Under the pieces are notes generated by a model. It was given only the letters and a program-made list of their open reading frames with translations. It was not told where the DNA came from and did no database searches. Positions 43,889 to 54,026 of a DNA stretch of 64,000 nt are shown piece after piece; position 1 is the first letter of the stretch, and each line of letters begins with the position of its first letter. Position numbers and translations under genes: made by a program. The stretch lies in assembly GCF_004126535.1 (NCBI RefSeq), contig NZ_PPCV01000005.1, positions 124,001 through 188,000 on the forward strand. The letters run 5' to 3'. The stretch is from Propioniciclava flava. Its GTDB lineage: Bacteria > Actinomycetota > Actinomycetes > Propionibacteriales > Propionibacteriaceae.

Positions 43889-45061
43889 ATGACCCATGAT
43901 CTGACTCCCGCCGAGCGCGCACACGCCGACGAACTGGAGGCGCACGCGCGCGCCGGACGCGTCCTGCCTCTCGTCTTCGATGCCCCCCGCCGCGGAAAGC
44001 CCCCGCGGCATTGGGCCGACCTGGACCCCGACGAACGGCGGGCGGCCGTGACCACCGCGGGACTGCCCGCCTTCCGAGCCTCACAATTCGATCGTCACTA
44101 CTACGCAGACGCGAACGCGGACCCGGACACGTGGACCGACCTTCCGGCCGCCCAGCGTGACGCCATCAAGGCGACGTTCTTCCCGGATCTGCTGCACGAG
44201 GTGCGCATGCAGACCGCCGATGAGGGCACGACGCGCAAGACCTTGTGGCGGCTCCACGACGGAAACCTGGTCGAGAGCGTCCTCATGGAGTACGGCGTCC
44301 CGGGCAAGCCCGGCAGCGGAACCGGGCGTCATCGCGCGACGCTGTGCATCTCGTCGCAGGCGGGCTGCGGCATGGCGTGCCCGTTCTGCGCGACGGGCCA
44401 AGGCGGGCTGCAACGCAACCTGTCGACGGCCGAAATCGTGGCCCAGGTAGTAGCCGCCTCGGCGATTGTTCGGCTCAACAATGTGGTCTTCATGGGCATG
44501 GGCGAGCCGATGGCGAACTACGGGGCCATCACGGGGGCCATCCGCCGCATGGTGGACGACATCGGCATGTCGGCGCGCGGGATCACCGTCTCCACGGTGG
44601 GACTTGTGCCCCGCATTCGGGCGCTCAGCGATCTGGGCTTGCCCTTGACGTTGGCCGTCAGCCTTCACGCTCCCGACGATGAACTGCGCGACACCCTCGT
44701 GCCCATCAACACACGGTTCAGCGTTGGCGAGGTCGTCGGAGCCGCCCACGACTACTTTGAGGCGACGGGCCGCCGGGTCTCCATCGAGTACGCCCTCATC
44801 CGTGACGTCAACGATCAGGCCTGGCGCGCGGACGCGTTGGCGGACTTGCTGGCAGGGCAGGGGCGGGGGACCGGCTGGGTGCACGTCAATCCGATCCCGC
44901 TCAACCCGACACCCGGCTCCAAGTGGACGGCCTCGCGCAAGCGAGACGAGCACGAGTTTGTGCGGCGCCTGCAGTCGGCCGGGATCGCCGCCACGATCCG
45001 GGACACGCGTGGCCAGGAGATCGACGGCGCCTGCGGACAGTTGGCCGCCAAGGAGCGCTGA
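43889..45061 (+). CDS. rlmN: 23S rRNA (adenine-2503)/tRNA (adenine-37) C2-methyltransferase
   Basis: Radical-SAM dual-specificity RNA methyltransferase, 390 residues. The iron-sulfur motif CGMACPFC starts at residue 160. GMGEPMANY follows, along with [23 protein letters not shown] and a C-terminal [15 protein letters not shown] carrying the methyl-carrying Cys. It begins 12 nt after cdsA. TAGCCT (43874-43879), which overlaps the cdsA stop, could also serve as an internal -10 box. Confidence 0.96.
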   Translation: MTHDLTPAERAHADELEAHARAGRVLPLVFDAPRRGKPPRHWADLDPDERRAAVTTAGLPAFRASQFDRHYYADANADPDTWTDLPAAQRDAIKATFFPDLLHEVRMQTADEGTTRKTLWRLHDGNLVESVLMEYGVPGKPGSGTGRHRATLCISSQAGCGMACPFCATGQGGLQRNLSTAEIVAQVVAASAIVRLNNVVFMGMGEPMANYGAITGAIRRMVDDIGMSARGITVSTVGLVPRIRALSDLGLPLTLAVSLHAPDDELRDTLVPINTRFSVGEVVGAAHDYFEATGRRVSIEYALIRDVNDQAWRADALADLLAGQGRGTGWVHVNPIPLNPTPGSKWTASRKRDEHEFVRRLQSAGIAATIRDTRGQEIDGACGQLAAKER

Positions 45062-45066
45062 GGCGT

Positions 45067-45789
45067 GTGAGGCTCGCGGACGCTTTCGCGGCCCGGGCGT
45101 CGGGCCCCGGATTCGTTCTATTTGGGCGCCAGCACCTGAGCGCTGTCGCGGTGACCTCTGCGGGTCTGGCCACGTTGATGACGGTGGGGCGCCGGCTGGG
45201 CCCGCGCGGAAGGCGGAGAGTTCGGCGTGTTCTGGCGGGTGCGTTGGTGGGCCAGGAGGTGAGCTTTCACGCCTGGCGATGGGCGTGCGGGACGTGGAAC
45301 GTCCGCGAGATGTTGCCGTTGCACCTGTGCTCGGTCCTGGTGTGGGGTGGTGCCGCGACGCTAATCCACCCGACACGTTTGGGCGATGAGGTGGTCTGGT
45401 TCTGGGGACTGGCGGGGGCTCCTCAGGCCCTGCTGACTCCCGATGTGGGGGAGTATGCGGCCCCTCACTACCGGTTTTTCCAGTTCTTTGTCAGCCATGG
45501 GCTGGTCTTGACCGTGCCGCTGTGGCGCGTGTGCGTGGAAGGATACCGACCCGATGCCGCCGGGGCGCGGCGTGCGTTCTTTGCGCTACTCGCGCACGCC
45601 GGTGTGGTCGGTGTGATCAACGCGCGCCTGGGGAGCAACTACCTCTTCGTCAATCGCAAGCCGGACACGGCGAGCGTGCTCGACAAGCTGCCCCCGTGGC
45701 CGAAATACCTCCCGATCCTCGCGGGCATCGCGGCAGGAGTGTTCTGGCTCGCGCAGGCCCCCTTCACGAGGCGACGGCATGCCGGTTAG
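45067..45789 (+). CDS. YwaF/TIGR02206-type membrane protein
   Basis: Integral membrane protein of 240 residues with about seven hydrophobic segments. Typical segments are LPLHLCSVLVWGGA, FWGLAGAPQALLTPDV, FFQFFVSHGLVL, and GSNYLFVNRKPDTASVLD. The family's function is unknown. The start is GTG 45067, 5 nt after the rlmN stop. The gene ends in a 3-base convergent overlap with the LOG-family gene, so both strands read their stop codons within TTAG. Confidence 0.8.
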   Translation: MRLADAFAARASGPGFVLFGRQHLSAVAVTSAGLATLMTVGRRLGPRGRRRVRRVLAGALVGQEVSFHAWRWACGTWNVREMLPLHLCSVLVWGGAATLIHPTRLGDEVVWFWGLAGAPQALLTPDVGEYAAPHYRFFQFFVSHGLVLTVPLWRVCVEGYRPDAAGARRAFFALLAHAGVVGVINARLGSNYLFVNRKPDTASVLDKLPPWPKYLPILAGIAAGVFWLAQAPFTRRRHAG

Positions 45790-46862
45790 GTGAGGACGGC
45801 AAAGACCTCATCGAGGCTGTCGACCAGATGGATGGAGGATTCCATCAGTCGTCCGGCGGCCAGGGCTTGCAGCAGGGGCCAGGCGGGAACCTCGGTCGTC
45901 CAGTAGTCGACACCCAGCAGGACCATGGGGCGAATCTGGTGGCCTTCGAGCGCATAGTAGTTCCGGGTGAGCGCCTGGAAGATCTCCTGCGTCGTGCCCG
46001 CACGCCCGGGTACGTACACCAGGCCAGCCCCGCACAGCCGCAACAAGATGTCCTCACGGATCGCGTTGTCGAAGTACTTGGCGATGACGGTCCCAAACAC
46101 GTTGGGCGGCTCATGGCCGTAGAACCAGGTCGGGACGCCGACATTGAGCCGAGTGCAGTCGAAGCGCTCCTTAACGGACAACCCACGCGAGGCCCACGGG
46201 CTGGGGTCGGGGGAGTAGGTCGGCACGTCCGCCAGCAGGTGGCAGGCCTGCGCGAGGTCGGCGTCGGATCCCCGCAAGGACGCGCCCAGGTTGGCCGCCT
46301 CCATGGCGCCGGGGCCACCACCGGTGAGCACGAGCAGCCCGGCCTCGGCCAGCCCGCGCCCCAGGTGCGCCGCACGCGTGTAGTCCGCCGAGCCCCGCGC
46401 GACGTTGTGGCCGCCCATGATCCCGACCCCCATGCCGGGAGTGGGAACGAGATCGAGGAGGGCGTCACTGACGAAGTGGTCGTGGAGGGCTTGCGCCAAG
46501 GTGGCGTCCAGCAGGGAGGAACGTTCCCGCAATGCCCAGTTGTAAATGCGCGCGTCCGGCGTGGCGTTGTAGCCGTCCTGAAGCTCCTGGTACAGCTCGG
46601 CGGCGGTGTAAAGCGCCGGACGGTAGGCGTCGAAGGGAACCTGGGGCAGGCGCGGAAAGACGGCGGCGCCGCGAGCGGCCAGGTCAAGTGCTGAGCGGTG
46701 CTTGAGGCGGCAGCCGAGGAAGAAGGCGTTGTGGACGGGAACCCTGGCCAGCACGTCGGCGCGGCCACGCAAGTCAAGGGACTGCGCCAGGCAGCCCGCC
46801 AAGGATTGCTCGGCCCGGATTTGTGCGTCGAACTCCTCCAGAGTCTCGATCTCGCGGCGCAT
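45786..46862 (-). CDS. LOG-family (Rossmann-fold nucleotide-binding) protein
   Basis: Protein of 358 residues with the lysine-decarboxylase-like/LOG fold. LVLTGGGPGAMEAANLGA matches the nucleotide-binding signature. The second motif, normally PGGxGTxxE, reads PGRAGTTQE here, with one Gly changed to Arg. The length exceeds that of cytokinin-activating LOG proteins (about 200), placing it with the longer YgdH/PpnN-like or TIGR00730 relatives that cleave nucleoside monophosphates. Activity is uncertain because of the substitution. The start is ATG 46862, with TAGTCT 6 nt upstream. Confidence 0.8.
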   Translation of the reverse strand: MRREIETLEEFDAQIRAEQSLAGCLAQSLDLRGRADVLARVPVHNAFFLGCRLKHRSALDLAARGAAVFPRLPQVPFDAYRPALYTAAELYQELQDGYNATPDARIYNWALRERSSLLDATLAQALHDHFVSDALLDLVPTPGMGVGIMGGHNVARGSADYTRAAHLGRGLAEAGLLVLTGGGPGAMEAANLGASLRGSDADLAQACHLLADVPTYSPDPSPWASRGLSVKERFDCTRLNVGVPTWFYGHEPPNVFGTVIAKYFDNAIREDILLRLCGAGLVYVPGRAGTTQEIFQALTRNYYALEGHQIRPMVLLGVDYWTTEVPAWPLLQALAAGRLMESSIHLVDSLDEVFAVLT

Positions 46863-46868
46863 GGTGAG

Positions 46869-46874
46869 AGACTA
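46869..46874 (-). promoter_or_regulatory. -10 box TAGTCT for the LOG-family gene
   Basis: TAGTCT on the minus strand, 6 nt before the ATG at 46862. It lies in the 17-nt gap shared with divergent dxr. Confidence 0.45.
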
Positions 46875-46879
46875 GCGGG

Positions 46880-48046
46880 GTGCGTCATGTGGTGATCCTC
46901 GGCAGTACCGGCTCTATCGGCACGCAGGCCCTGGAGGTGATCGGCGCACGGCGTGACGAGTTCACCGTGGTGGCCCTCACCGCAGGGGGAAGCCAACTCG
47001 CACTGCTGGCCGAGCAGGTACGGACGTTCACCCCGCGCCTGGTCGCCGTTCCCACGGACGCCGTTGCTGACGCCTTGCGCGCGCTGGTGCCCGATGTGGC
47101 CGTCGAGATTGTGGGTGCAGGCGGCAACGAGCGCGCGGCCCGGATGCCCGCCGACGTCGTCTTGAATGCGATCACGGGGGCGGCTGGGCTGGTGGCGACG
47201 CTGGCGACGTTGGAGGCGGGCACCACGTTGGCCCTGGCGAACAAGGAGAGCCTGGTCATCGGCGGACGCCTCGTGACCGATGCTGCCGCGCCGGGGCAAT
47301 TGGTGGCCGTCGACTCGGAGCACTCCGCTTTCGCGCAGGCACTGCGGGCGGGGCGAGGCGAGGAAGTGCGCCGGCTGATCCTTACCGCCTCGGGCGGGCC
47401 GTTCCGGGGTCGCTCCCGTGCCGAACTAGCCGACGTGACACCGCAGCAGGCTTTGGCGCACCCGACCTGGAACATGGGCCGCGTCATCACCATCAATTCG
47501 GCGACTCTCATCAACAAGGGCCTGGAACTCATCGAGGCGGCCTTGCTCTACGGCGTCGATCTCGATGACGTCACCGTCGTGGTTCACCCCACCAGCGACG
47601 TTCACTCGATGGTCGAGTTCGTCGACGGGGCCACCATCGCCCAAGCGAGCCCGCCCGACATGAAGCTCCCCATTGCCTTGGGCCTCACCTGGCCCGATCG
47701 GGTGCCCGGCGCTGCACGTGCGTATGACTGGAGCGTCCCGCACACCTGGTCGTTCGAGCCGCTGGATGACGTGGCTTTCCCCGCCGTGAAGCTCGCACGC
47801 ACCGCAGGCAAGGCGGCAGGAACGGCCCCGGCGGTCTACAACGCCGCGAACGAGATCTGCGTGGACGCCTTTTGCGCTGGTCAGATCGGTTTCTTGGACA
47901 TCGTGGATACCGTGGAGGCCGTGGTGATGGAGCATCTGGGCGACGGCCACGTCGCCGACGCGGACCTCACCGTCGACGCCGTCTTGGCCGGCGACGCGTG
48001 GGCACGCGCCCGTGCCCTGGAGCGTGTTTCGGGGGCAGCCTCCTGA
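46880..48046 (+). CDS. dxr: 1-deoxy-D-xylulose 5-phosphate reductoisomerase
   Basis: Second step of the MEP isoprenoid pathway, NADPH-dependent, 388 residues. The NADPH-binding LGSTGSIGTQALEV is at the N-terminus. NKESLVIGG, VDSEHSAFAQ, LTASGGPFRG, HPTWNMGRVITINSATLINKG (cited in part) and HPTSDVHSMVEF carry the substrate and metal ligands. The start is GTG 46880. The stop overlaps the site-2 protease start as TGATG. It forms an operon with the S2P and ispG genes. Confidence 0.97.
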   Translation: MRHVVILGSTGSIGTQALEVIGARRDEFTVVALTAGGSQLALLAEQVRTFTPRLVAVPTDAVADALRALVPDVAVEIVGAGGNERAARMPADVVLNAITGAAGLVATLATLEAGTTLALANKESLVIGGRLVTDAAAPGQLVAVDSEHSAFAQALRAGRGEEVRRLILTASGGPFRGRSRAELADVTPQQALAHPTWNMGRVITINSATLINKGLELIEAALLYGVDLDDVTVVVHPTSDVHSMVEFVDGATIAQASPPDMKLPIALGLTWPDRVPGAARAYDWSVPHTWSFEPLDDVAFPAVKLARTAGKAAGTAPAVYNAANEICVDAFCAGQIGFLDIVDTVEAVVMEHLGDGHVADADLTVDAVLAGDAWARARALERVSGAAS

Positions 48047-49329
48047 TGGACATGTTCGCGACGGTGGCTTTCGGGCTGCTGTTCTTCGTCTTGCTGATGG
48101 CTTCGGTGGCGCTGCACGAAGTCGGACACATGGTGCCGGCCAAGCTGTTCGGCGTCCGGGTGCCGCAATACTTCGTTGGGTTCGGCAAGACGCTGTGGTC
48201 GCGGCGGTGGGGCGACACCGAGTACGGCGTCAAACTGTTCCCGCTCGGAGGGTTCGTGCAGCTTCTTGGCATGTACCCGCCGCGCAACCCCGCAGCCAAG
48301 CAGACCTGGCTCCAGCGGTTCGCCGACGACGCGCGGAGCTACGAGTGGGAGAACATCACCCCCGCCGACGATGGTCGACTGTTCTACCAGCAGCCGGTGG
48401 GCAGGAAGCTCATCATCATGGCCGGTGGGATCGTCATGAACCTGTTCTTGGCCTTCGCGATCCTGCTGGGCGTCTACGGCTTGCACGGCACCTACCAAGA
48501 CGCCCCGATCGTGGCTGGGGTGCAGCAGTGCTACCTCACCACGCCGCGCGCTGATACCACGTGCCGGGCGGGCGACCCGGCCACCCCCGCCGCGGAGGCG
48601 GGCCTGCGTCGCGGGGATCGCATCACCGCGTTCAACGGCGTGGCAGTCACCTCGTCGGCGCAACTCACGTCCCTGATTCAAGCCAACGGCGACCAAGAGA
48701 TGACGTTGGTCATCGAGCGTGACGGAGCGAGCGTCACGCTGCCGACCGTCCACAGCATCACCGTGGCGGCGACGGACCCCACCGATGCGTCCAAGACGAT
48801 CTCCGTGGGTTACCTGGGTTTCGTGCGCGGGCGGGAACTCGTGCGCGGCGGCCCCGTCGAGGTGGTGCGTGACATGGGCACCATGACCACGCAATCGCTC
48901 AGCGCTCTCGCCCAGTTCCCCGTCAAGGTGTGGTCGGTTGCCACCGATGTGGCGATGGGGAAGCCGCGCAGCGCCGAGGACCCGGTCAGCATTGTGGGGG
49001 CGAGCGTCACGGCCGGTCAGGCCGCCACCCTCGCCGACACGCCCGTCTCAGATCGGGTCGCCATGTTCGCCACCATCCTCGCGTCGGTGAACTTGTTCTT
49101 GGCACTGTTCAATCTCGTGCCCCTGCCGCCGCTGGACGGCGGGCACATCGTCGGGGCCCTGTGGGAGGGCCTGCGACGAGCCTTCGCTACGCTCACCAAG
49201 CGGCCCGATCCGGGCCCGGTCGACACCGCCAAGATGGTGCCGATCGCGTACGCGGTGGGAGGATTCCTCCTGTTGTGCGGCGTCGTGTTGATCGTGGCCG
49301 ACATCGTCAGTCCGGTGAAGATCTTCTAA
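48046..49329 (+). CDS. Site-2 protease (M50, RseP/Rip1-like) with PDZ domain
   Basis: Intramembrane zinc protease of 427 residues. HEVGH at 24-28 lies in the first transmembrane segment, and the third-ligand motif LDGGH is near residue 365. Between them is a PDZ domain ([19 protein letters not shown]). Four hydrophobic segments are visible. Such enzymes cleave anti-sigma factors or signal peptides in the membrane; the target here is unknown. Its place between dxr and ispG is widely conserved in actinobacteria. Confidence 0.95.
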   Translation: MDMFATVAFGLLFFVLLMASVALHEVGHMVPAKLFGVRVPQYFVGFGKTLWSRRWGDTEYGVKLFPLGGFVQLLGMYPPRNPAAKQTWLQRFADDARSYEWENITPADDGRLFYQQPVGRKLIIMAGGIVMNLFLAFAILLGVYGLHGTYQDAPIVAGVQQCYLTTPRADTTCRAGDPATPAAEAGLRRGDRITAFNGVAVTSSAQLTSLIQANGDQEMTLVIERDGASVTLPTVHSITVAATDPTDASKTISVGYLGFVRGRELVRGGPVEVVRDMGTMTTQSLSALAQFPVKVWSVATDVAMGKPRSAEDPVSIVGASVTAGQAATLADTPVSDRVAMFATILASVNLFLALFNLVPLPPLDGGHIVGALWEGLRRAFATLTKRPDPGPVDTAKMVPIAYAVGGFLLLCGVVLIVADIVSPVKIF

Positions 49330-49337
49330 GGAGAGTC

Positions 49338-50486
49338 ATGCCCGCCATCAACCTCGGTATGCCCGCTGCGCCCGCCCCTGTGCTGGCACCCCGCGCACCG
49401 ACGCGCCGCATCAACGTCGGTCGGGTGCCCGTGGGTGGGGGTGCCCCGATTTCGGTGCAGTCGATGACCACCACGAAGACCACCGACATCAACGGCACGT
49501 TGCAGCAGATTGCGCAGTTGACCGCTGCTGGGTGCGACATCGTGCGGGTGGCCGTCCCCAGCCAAGACGACGCGGATGTGCTGCACATCATCGCGAAGAA
49601 GAGCCAGATCCCCGTCATCGCGGACATCCACTTCCAACCCAAGTATGTGTTCGCTGCCATCGACGCTGGCTGTGCTGCGGTTCGGGTCAACCCGGGCAAC
49701 ATCAAGCAGTTCGACGACAAGGTGGGCGAGATCGCCAAGGCCGCCACCGACGCGGGAGTCTCGTTGCGCATCGGCGTGAACGCCGGGTCGCTGGACAAGC
49801 GCCTCCTCGCCAAGCACGGTGGTCCCACCGCGGACGCGCTCGTCGAGTCGGCGCTGTGGGAGGCGTCCCTGTTCGAGGAGTACGGGTTTCGCGACTTCAA
49901 AATCTCGGTTAAGCACAACGATCCGATCGTGATGGTGCAGGCTTACCGCAAGCTCAGTGCCGCCTGCGATTACCCGCTCCACTTGGGTGTGACCGAGGCT
50001 GGCCCCGCGTTCCAGGGCACCATCAAGAGCGCCACGGCCTTCGGCATTCTGCTCGCGGAGGGCATCGGTGACACGATCCGTGTGTCGCTGTCCGCCCCGC
50101 CGGTGGAGGAGGTCAAGGTCGGCCAGAAGATCCTGGAGGCGCTGAACCTCAAACAGCGTCAGATGGAGATCGTCTCCTGCCCCGGCTGCGGGCGGGCTCA
50201 GGTGGACATCTGGGGGCTGGCCAATGACGTCACCGACGGGCTGGAGGGGCTCACCGCGCCGTTGCGCATCGCTGTGATGGGCTGCGTGGTCAACGGGCCA
50301 GGGGAGGCTCGCGAGGCCGACCTGGGTGTTGCTGCGGGCAACGGCAAGGGACAGATCTTCATCAAGGGTGAGGTCATCAAGACGGTTCCGGAGTCGGAGA
50401 TCGTGGCCACGTTGATCGAGGAAGCCAACCGGCTGGCCGCCGACATGGAGCACACGGGCGAAGCCCCGCAGGTCACTGTCGTGTGA
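49338..50486 (+). CDS. ispG: 4-hydroxy-3-methylbut-2-enyl diphosphate synthase
   Basis: Iron-sulfur enzyme of the MEP pathway converting MEcPP to HMBPP, 382 residues. [17 protein letters not shown], a TIM-barrel run with ADIHFQPKY and VRVNPGNIK, then the cluster ligands CPGCGR and CVVNGPGEA. The start is ATG 49338 with AAGGAGAG directly after the protease stop. It completes the dxr-S2P-ispG operon. Confidence 0.97.
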   Translation: MPAINLGMPAAPAPVLAPRAPTRRINVGRVPVGGGAPISVQSMTTTKTTDINGTLQQIAQLTAAGCDIVRVAVPSQDDADVLHIIAKKSQIPVIADIHFQPKYVFAAIDAGCAAVRVNPGNIKQFDDKVGEIAKAATDAGVSLRIGVNAGSLDKRLLAKHGGPTADALVESALWEASLFEEYGFRDFKISVKHNDPIVMVQAYRKLSAACDYPLHLGVTEAGPAFQGTIKSATAFGILLAEGIGDTIRVSLSAPPVEEVKVGQKILEALNLKQRQMEIVSCPGCGRAQVDIWGLANDVTDGLEGLTAPLRIAVMGCVVNGPGEAREADLGVAAGNGKGQIFIKGEVIKTVPESEIVATLIEEANRLAADMEHTGEAPQVTVV

Positions 50487-50573
50487 GGCGGGGGCGGCGA
50501 CGCGGGTGGAGCAGGAGAAGATCCTCGCCCCGAAACGTCGTCGGCCCCTCACAGGAATGGATACCGTGAGGGC

Positions 50574-51398
50574 ATGCATGCGCGGGTACTCGACAGCACG
50601 GACCACGCGCTCGTCTCGGCGCTCCTGGACAAGGACCCGGTGGGCAACTGCTTTGTCGCTTCCCGGGTGGATGCCGGGCTGCTGAACCTCGGCCCGGGGG
50701 AGTTGTGGGGCTACCCTGCCCACCAGCCGCGCAGTCTGCTCCACGTGGGCGCCAACCTCGTTGCGGTCAACCCCGATGAAGAAGCCCTGGACGCTTTCTC
50801 AGAGGACCTGGGCGCCTGGCGGCGATTCGTTGCGATCGTAGGCCCCCGCGACGTGGCTCTTGGGCTGCAGCGGCGCCTGACCCGGTTGTGGGGCCGCGCG
50901 TATGCCAACCCTCGCATCGTCCGCGAACGGCAGTTCCTGATGGTGCGCACCGAGCCCAGCCCGGTGAGCGTCGACCCGCTGGTGACCCGCGCCGTGTTTG
51001 ACGATTTCGAGAGCTACCTGACCGGGGCGGTGGCGATGTACCGGGAGGAACTCGATGAGGATCCGCTGGCTACCAACGCGGTGGGGTACCGGCGGTATGT
51101 CCGTTCCCTGATCGATACGGGCCGGGCGTTCGCTCGGCGGGAGGATGGCGAGGTCGTGTTCAAAGCCGACCTCGGTGCGGTCACCGACCATGTGGCGCAG
51201 ATTCAGGGTGTCTGGGTGGCGCCCCGGCTGCGCGGGCGTGGCCTGTCGGTGCCCGCCATGGCCGCGGTCACCAACGCCATCCTTGAGCAGGGACGGGTCG
51301 CGTCGCTGTACGTCAACGACTTCAACGCCGCCGCGGTCGCCTGCTATCTGCGCTGCGGCTACGTCGTCGTGGACGAACTGGCGTCGGTCCTCTACTGA
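50574..51398 (+). CDS. GNAT acetyltransferase with DUF4081 domain
   Basis: Protein of 274 residues. The N-terminal half (about 1-120) matches the DUF4081 region found before GNAT domains in actinobacteria (GNCFVASRVDAGLL, GPRDVALGLQRRL). The C-terminal half is a GNAT fold, with acetyl-CoA binding RLRGRGLSVPAMAAV and a final LYVNDFNAAAVACYLRCGY. The substrate is unknown. Two overlapping ATGs exist; only 50574 is in frame. It follows ispG after 87 nt. Confidence 0.87.
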   Translation: MHARVLDSTDHALVSALLDKDPVGNCFVASRVDAGLLNLGPGELWGYPAHQPRSLLHVGANLVAVNPDEEALDAFSEDLGAWRRFVAIVGPRDVALGLQRRLTRLWGRAYANPRIVRERQFLMVRTEPSPVSVDPLVTRAVFDDFESYLTGAVAMYREELDEDPLATNAVGYRRYVRSLIDTGRAFARREDGEVVFKADLGAVTDHVAQIQGVWVAPRLRGRGLSVPAMAAVTNAILEQGRVASLYVNDFNAAAVACYLRCGYVVVDELASVLY

Positions 51399-51453
51399 GG
51401 CACCCCGGGGGTGCGAGGCGCTCGGCGCGCGAAGATCGGTGGGCGCTGAGCGG

Positions 51454-51459
51454 TAGGGT
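51454..51459 (+). promoter_or_regulatory. -10 box TAGGGT for proS
   Basis: TAGGGT lies 8 nt before the GTG at 51468, and no proper Shine-Dalgarno is present. Confidence 0.45.
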
Positions 51460-51467
51460 GATGAGTC

Positions 51468-53228
51468 GTGATCACCCGCATGACCAAGCTGTTCGTCCGT
51501 ACGCTGCGCGAGGACCCCGCCGACGCCGAGTTGCCGAGCCACCGCTGGTTGGTCCGTGCCGGCTACATCCGTCGGGTGGCCCCCGGCATCTATAGCTGGC
51601 TCCCCTTGGGGCTGCGGGTGCTGCACAAGGTCGAGGCGATCGTCCGCGAGGAGATGAACGCGATCGGCGCCCAAGAGGTGCACCTGCCCGCGCTGCTGCC
51701 GCGGGAACCCTACGAGATCACCCACCGGTGGACCGAATACGGGCCCAACTTGTTCCGCCTCCAGGATCGCAAGGGCGCCGACTACCTGTTGGGGCCCACA
51801 CATGAGGAGATGTTCACCTTGATGGTGAAGGATCTCTACTCCTCCTACAAGGATCTGCCGCTGTCGATCTACCAGATCCAGACCAAGTACCGGGACGAGG
51901 CACGTCCGCGAGCGGGCCTGCTGCGGGGCCGCGAGTTCGTCATGAAGGACTCCTACTCCTTCGACATCGACGATGCGGGGCTGCAGGCCTCCTATGACGC
52001 CCACCGTGCCGCTTACATCAAGATCTTTGACCGCTTGGGCTTGGACTACGTGATCGTCAAGGCCACCTCCGGCGCCATGGGTGGTTCGGCCTCGGAGGAG
52101 TTCCTCGGGATCGCCGCGAACGGTGAGGACACGTTCGTCCGGAGCCCGGGCGGGTATGCGGCCAACGTCGAGGCCGTCGTCCGGCCGCTGGCGCCCGCCC
52201 GAGACGCATCCGGCGTCCCGGCGCCGCACGTCGAGGACACCCCCGATAGCCCCACCATCGAGGCACTCGTCGCCTTGTCGAATGCGCGTTTTCCCCGCGA
52301 GGACCGGGCCTGGGAGGCGGGCGACACCCTGAAGAACGTGTTGTTCATGCTGGTGCAGCCCGATGGGACGCGGGAGCCGCTCGCCATCGGTTTGCCCGGC
52401 GACCGTGAGGTGGACACCAAGCGCCTCGAGGCGGCCATCGAGCCCGCGGAACTGGACGCCTTCACCGAGGATGACTTCCTCGCCTTCCCGGCGCTGGTGA
52501 AGGGCTACATCGGCCCCGCCGCGCTGGGCCTGGGGGAGGACGGCGCAGGGGTGCGCTACCTGACCGATCCGGCAGTGTCCGAGGGGACCCGGTGGATCAC
52601 CGGGGCGAATGAGCCCGGTCACCACGTGTACGACCTGGTGATGGGCCGCGATTTCACCTCCGATGGCGTCCTCGACGTCGCCGAACTGCGTGAAGGTGAT
52701 CCGGCCCCCGATGGTTCGGGTCCTTTGACGCTGGCACGGGGCATCGAGTTGGGCCACATTTTCCAACTCGGCCGCAAGTATGCCGAGGCGTTGGGCCTGA
52801 AGGTTCTGGACCCCAACGGCAAGCTCGTGACCGTCACGATGGGCTCCTACGGCGTGGGCGTCTCCCGGGCCGTGGCCGCCATCGCGGAAGAGACCAGCGA
52901 CGAGAAGGGGCTGGTCTGGCCCCGCAACGTCGCCCCCTTCGACGTCCACATCGTCGCCACAGGTAAGGACGCGGCCCCGCTGGAGTTCGCTGCCACGCTC
53001 GCTGAGGCGGTCTCCGAGGCAGGCTTCGAGGTGCTGCTCGATGACCGCAAGGCTTCCCCCGGAGTGAAGTTCGCCGATGCCGAGGTGCTGGGCGTACCGA
53101 CGGCGGTCGTGGTGGGGCGCGGTTTGGCCGAGGGAGTCGTGGAGATTCGCGATCGCGCCACGGGTGAGAGGACCGAGGTTCCTGCCAGCGAGGCGGCCGA
53201 ACGGGTCGTGGCCATCCTGAACCGGTGA
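51468..53228 (+). CDS. proS: Prolyl-tRNA synthetase
   Basis: Class II synthetase of 586 residues, bacterial type with the editing (INS) domain in the middle (about 230-390). Class II motifs are present: motif 1 around [16 protein letters not shown], motif 2 [18 protein letters not shown] (cited in part) with YSFD, and motif 3 [16 protein letters not shown]. The C-terminal anticodon domain follows. The start is GTG 51468. The stop overlaps the GTG of the next gene by four bases. Confidence 0.97.
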   Translation: MITRMTKLFVRTLREDPADAELPSHRWLVRAGYIRRVAPGIYSWLPLGLRVLHKVEAIVREEMNAIGAQEVHLPALLPREPYEITHRWTEYGPNLFRLQDRKGADYLLGPTHEEMFTLMVKDLYSSYKDLPLSIYQIQTKYRDEARPRAGLLRGREFVMKDSYSFDIDDAGLQASYDAHRAAYIKIFDRLGLDYVIVKATSGAMGGSASEEFLGIAANGEDTFVRSPGGYAANVEAVVRPLAPARDASGVPAPHVEDTPDSPTIEALVALSNARFPREDRAWEAGDTLKNVLFMLVQPDGTREPLAIGLPGDREVDTKRLEAAIEPAELDAFTEDDFLAFPALVKGYIGPAALGLGEDGAGVRYLTDPAVSEGTRWITGANEPGHHVYDLVMGRDFTSDGVLDVAELREGDPAPDGSGPLTLARGIELGHIFQLGRKYAEALGLKVLDPNGKLVTVTMGSYGVGVSRAVAAIAEETSDEKGLVWPRNVAPFDVHIVATGKDAAPLEFAATLAEAVSEAGFEVLLDDRKASPGVKFADAEVLGVPTAVVVGRGLAEGVVEIRDRATGERTEVPASEAAERVVAILNR

Positions 53229-54016
53229 CGGGCCTGGAGTTGCCGCTGCTGACGCTGGCGCTGCTGGTGTCGGCATCGTTCGTTGCCGGGTGGGTGGATT
53301 CGGTCGTGGGCGGCGGGGGGCTGATCCAGTTGCCCTCCCTCCTCATCGGGCTACCGGCGGACACGCCTGTCCCGACGATCTCGGGAACGAACAAGCTGCC
53401 GAGTTCCTTAGGGACGGCGGCGGCTGCGCTCACCTATCTGCGGCGCGTCCCCGTGAACCTGCTGCACGTGCTTCCGTTGATTGCGGGGGCGGCGTCCGGG
53501 TCGGTGCTGGGGGCGAACCTTGTGCAGTTGCTGGATCGTCGCGCCTTCAATCCGCTGGTGCTGGCGGCCATCGTCGGCGTCGGCTGGTACGTGTGGCGGC
53601 GCCCCGAGTTGGGCTTGGTGGCGCGCAGCGGCCCGGTCGGCTGGGCCGCGGTGGTCCGCTTGCTGGGGATCGGTGTGCTCGTGGGGCTGTGGGATGGCTT
53701 CATGGGGCCCGGGACGGGCACCTTTTTCCTCATCCTGCTCGTGGCGGGGATGCGGATGGAGTTTCTGCCTGCTACCGCCATGACCAAACTGGCCAACCTC
53801 ACCACCAACGTGGCCGCACTCCTCGTGCTCGGGTTCTCCGGGCATGTCCTGTGGGGGCTCGGGTTGACGATGGGGGCCGCGAACCTGTGCGGGGGACTGC
53901 TGGGGGCACGCACTGCGCTCAAACACGGCAACGGTTTCGTGCGTCGGGTGTTCCTCGTCGTGGTGTGCGTGTTGGGTGCCAAGGTTGCGTGGGACACCCT
54001 GCAGGGGCTGCTGTGA
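53225..54016 (+). CDS. TSUP-family (TauE/SafE-like) membrane transporter
   Basis: Membrane protein of 263 residues with about eight hydrophobic segments in two inverted halves. The N-terminal half has [19 protein letters not shown] and [14 protein letters not shown]; the C-terminal half has [18 protein letters not shown] and [12 protein letters not shown]. These paired G-x-GGG / T-K-x-x-N motifs define the TauE/SafE family of sulfur-compound or organic-anion exporters. The substrate is unknown. Its GTG start overlaps the proS stop. Confidence 0.9.
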   Translation: MTGLELPLLTLALLVSASFVAGWVDSVVGGGGLIQLPSLLIGLPADTPVPTISGTNKLPSSLGTAAAALTYLRRVPVNLLHVLPLIAGAASGSVLGANLVQLLDRRAFNPLVLAAIVGVGWYVWRRPELGLVARSGPVGWAAVVRLLGIGVLVGLWDGFMGPGTGTFFLILLVAGMRMEFLPATAMTKLANLTTNVAALLVLGFSGHVLWGLGLTMGAANLCGGLLGARTALKHGNGFVRRVFLVVVCVLGAKVAWDTLQGLL

Positions 54017-54026
54017 GATTCCGACC

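Noticed and set aside
50799-53276. 825-codon open frame antisense to proS
   Set aside because: Shadow of an unmistakable prolyl-tRNA synthetase; no recognisable domain.
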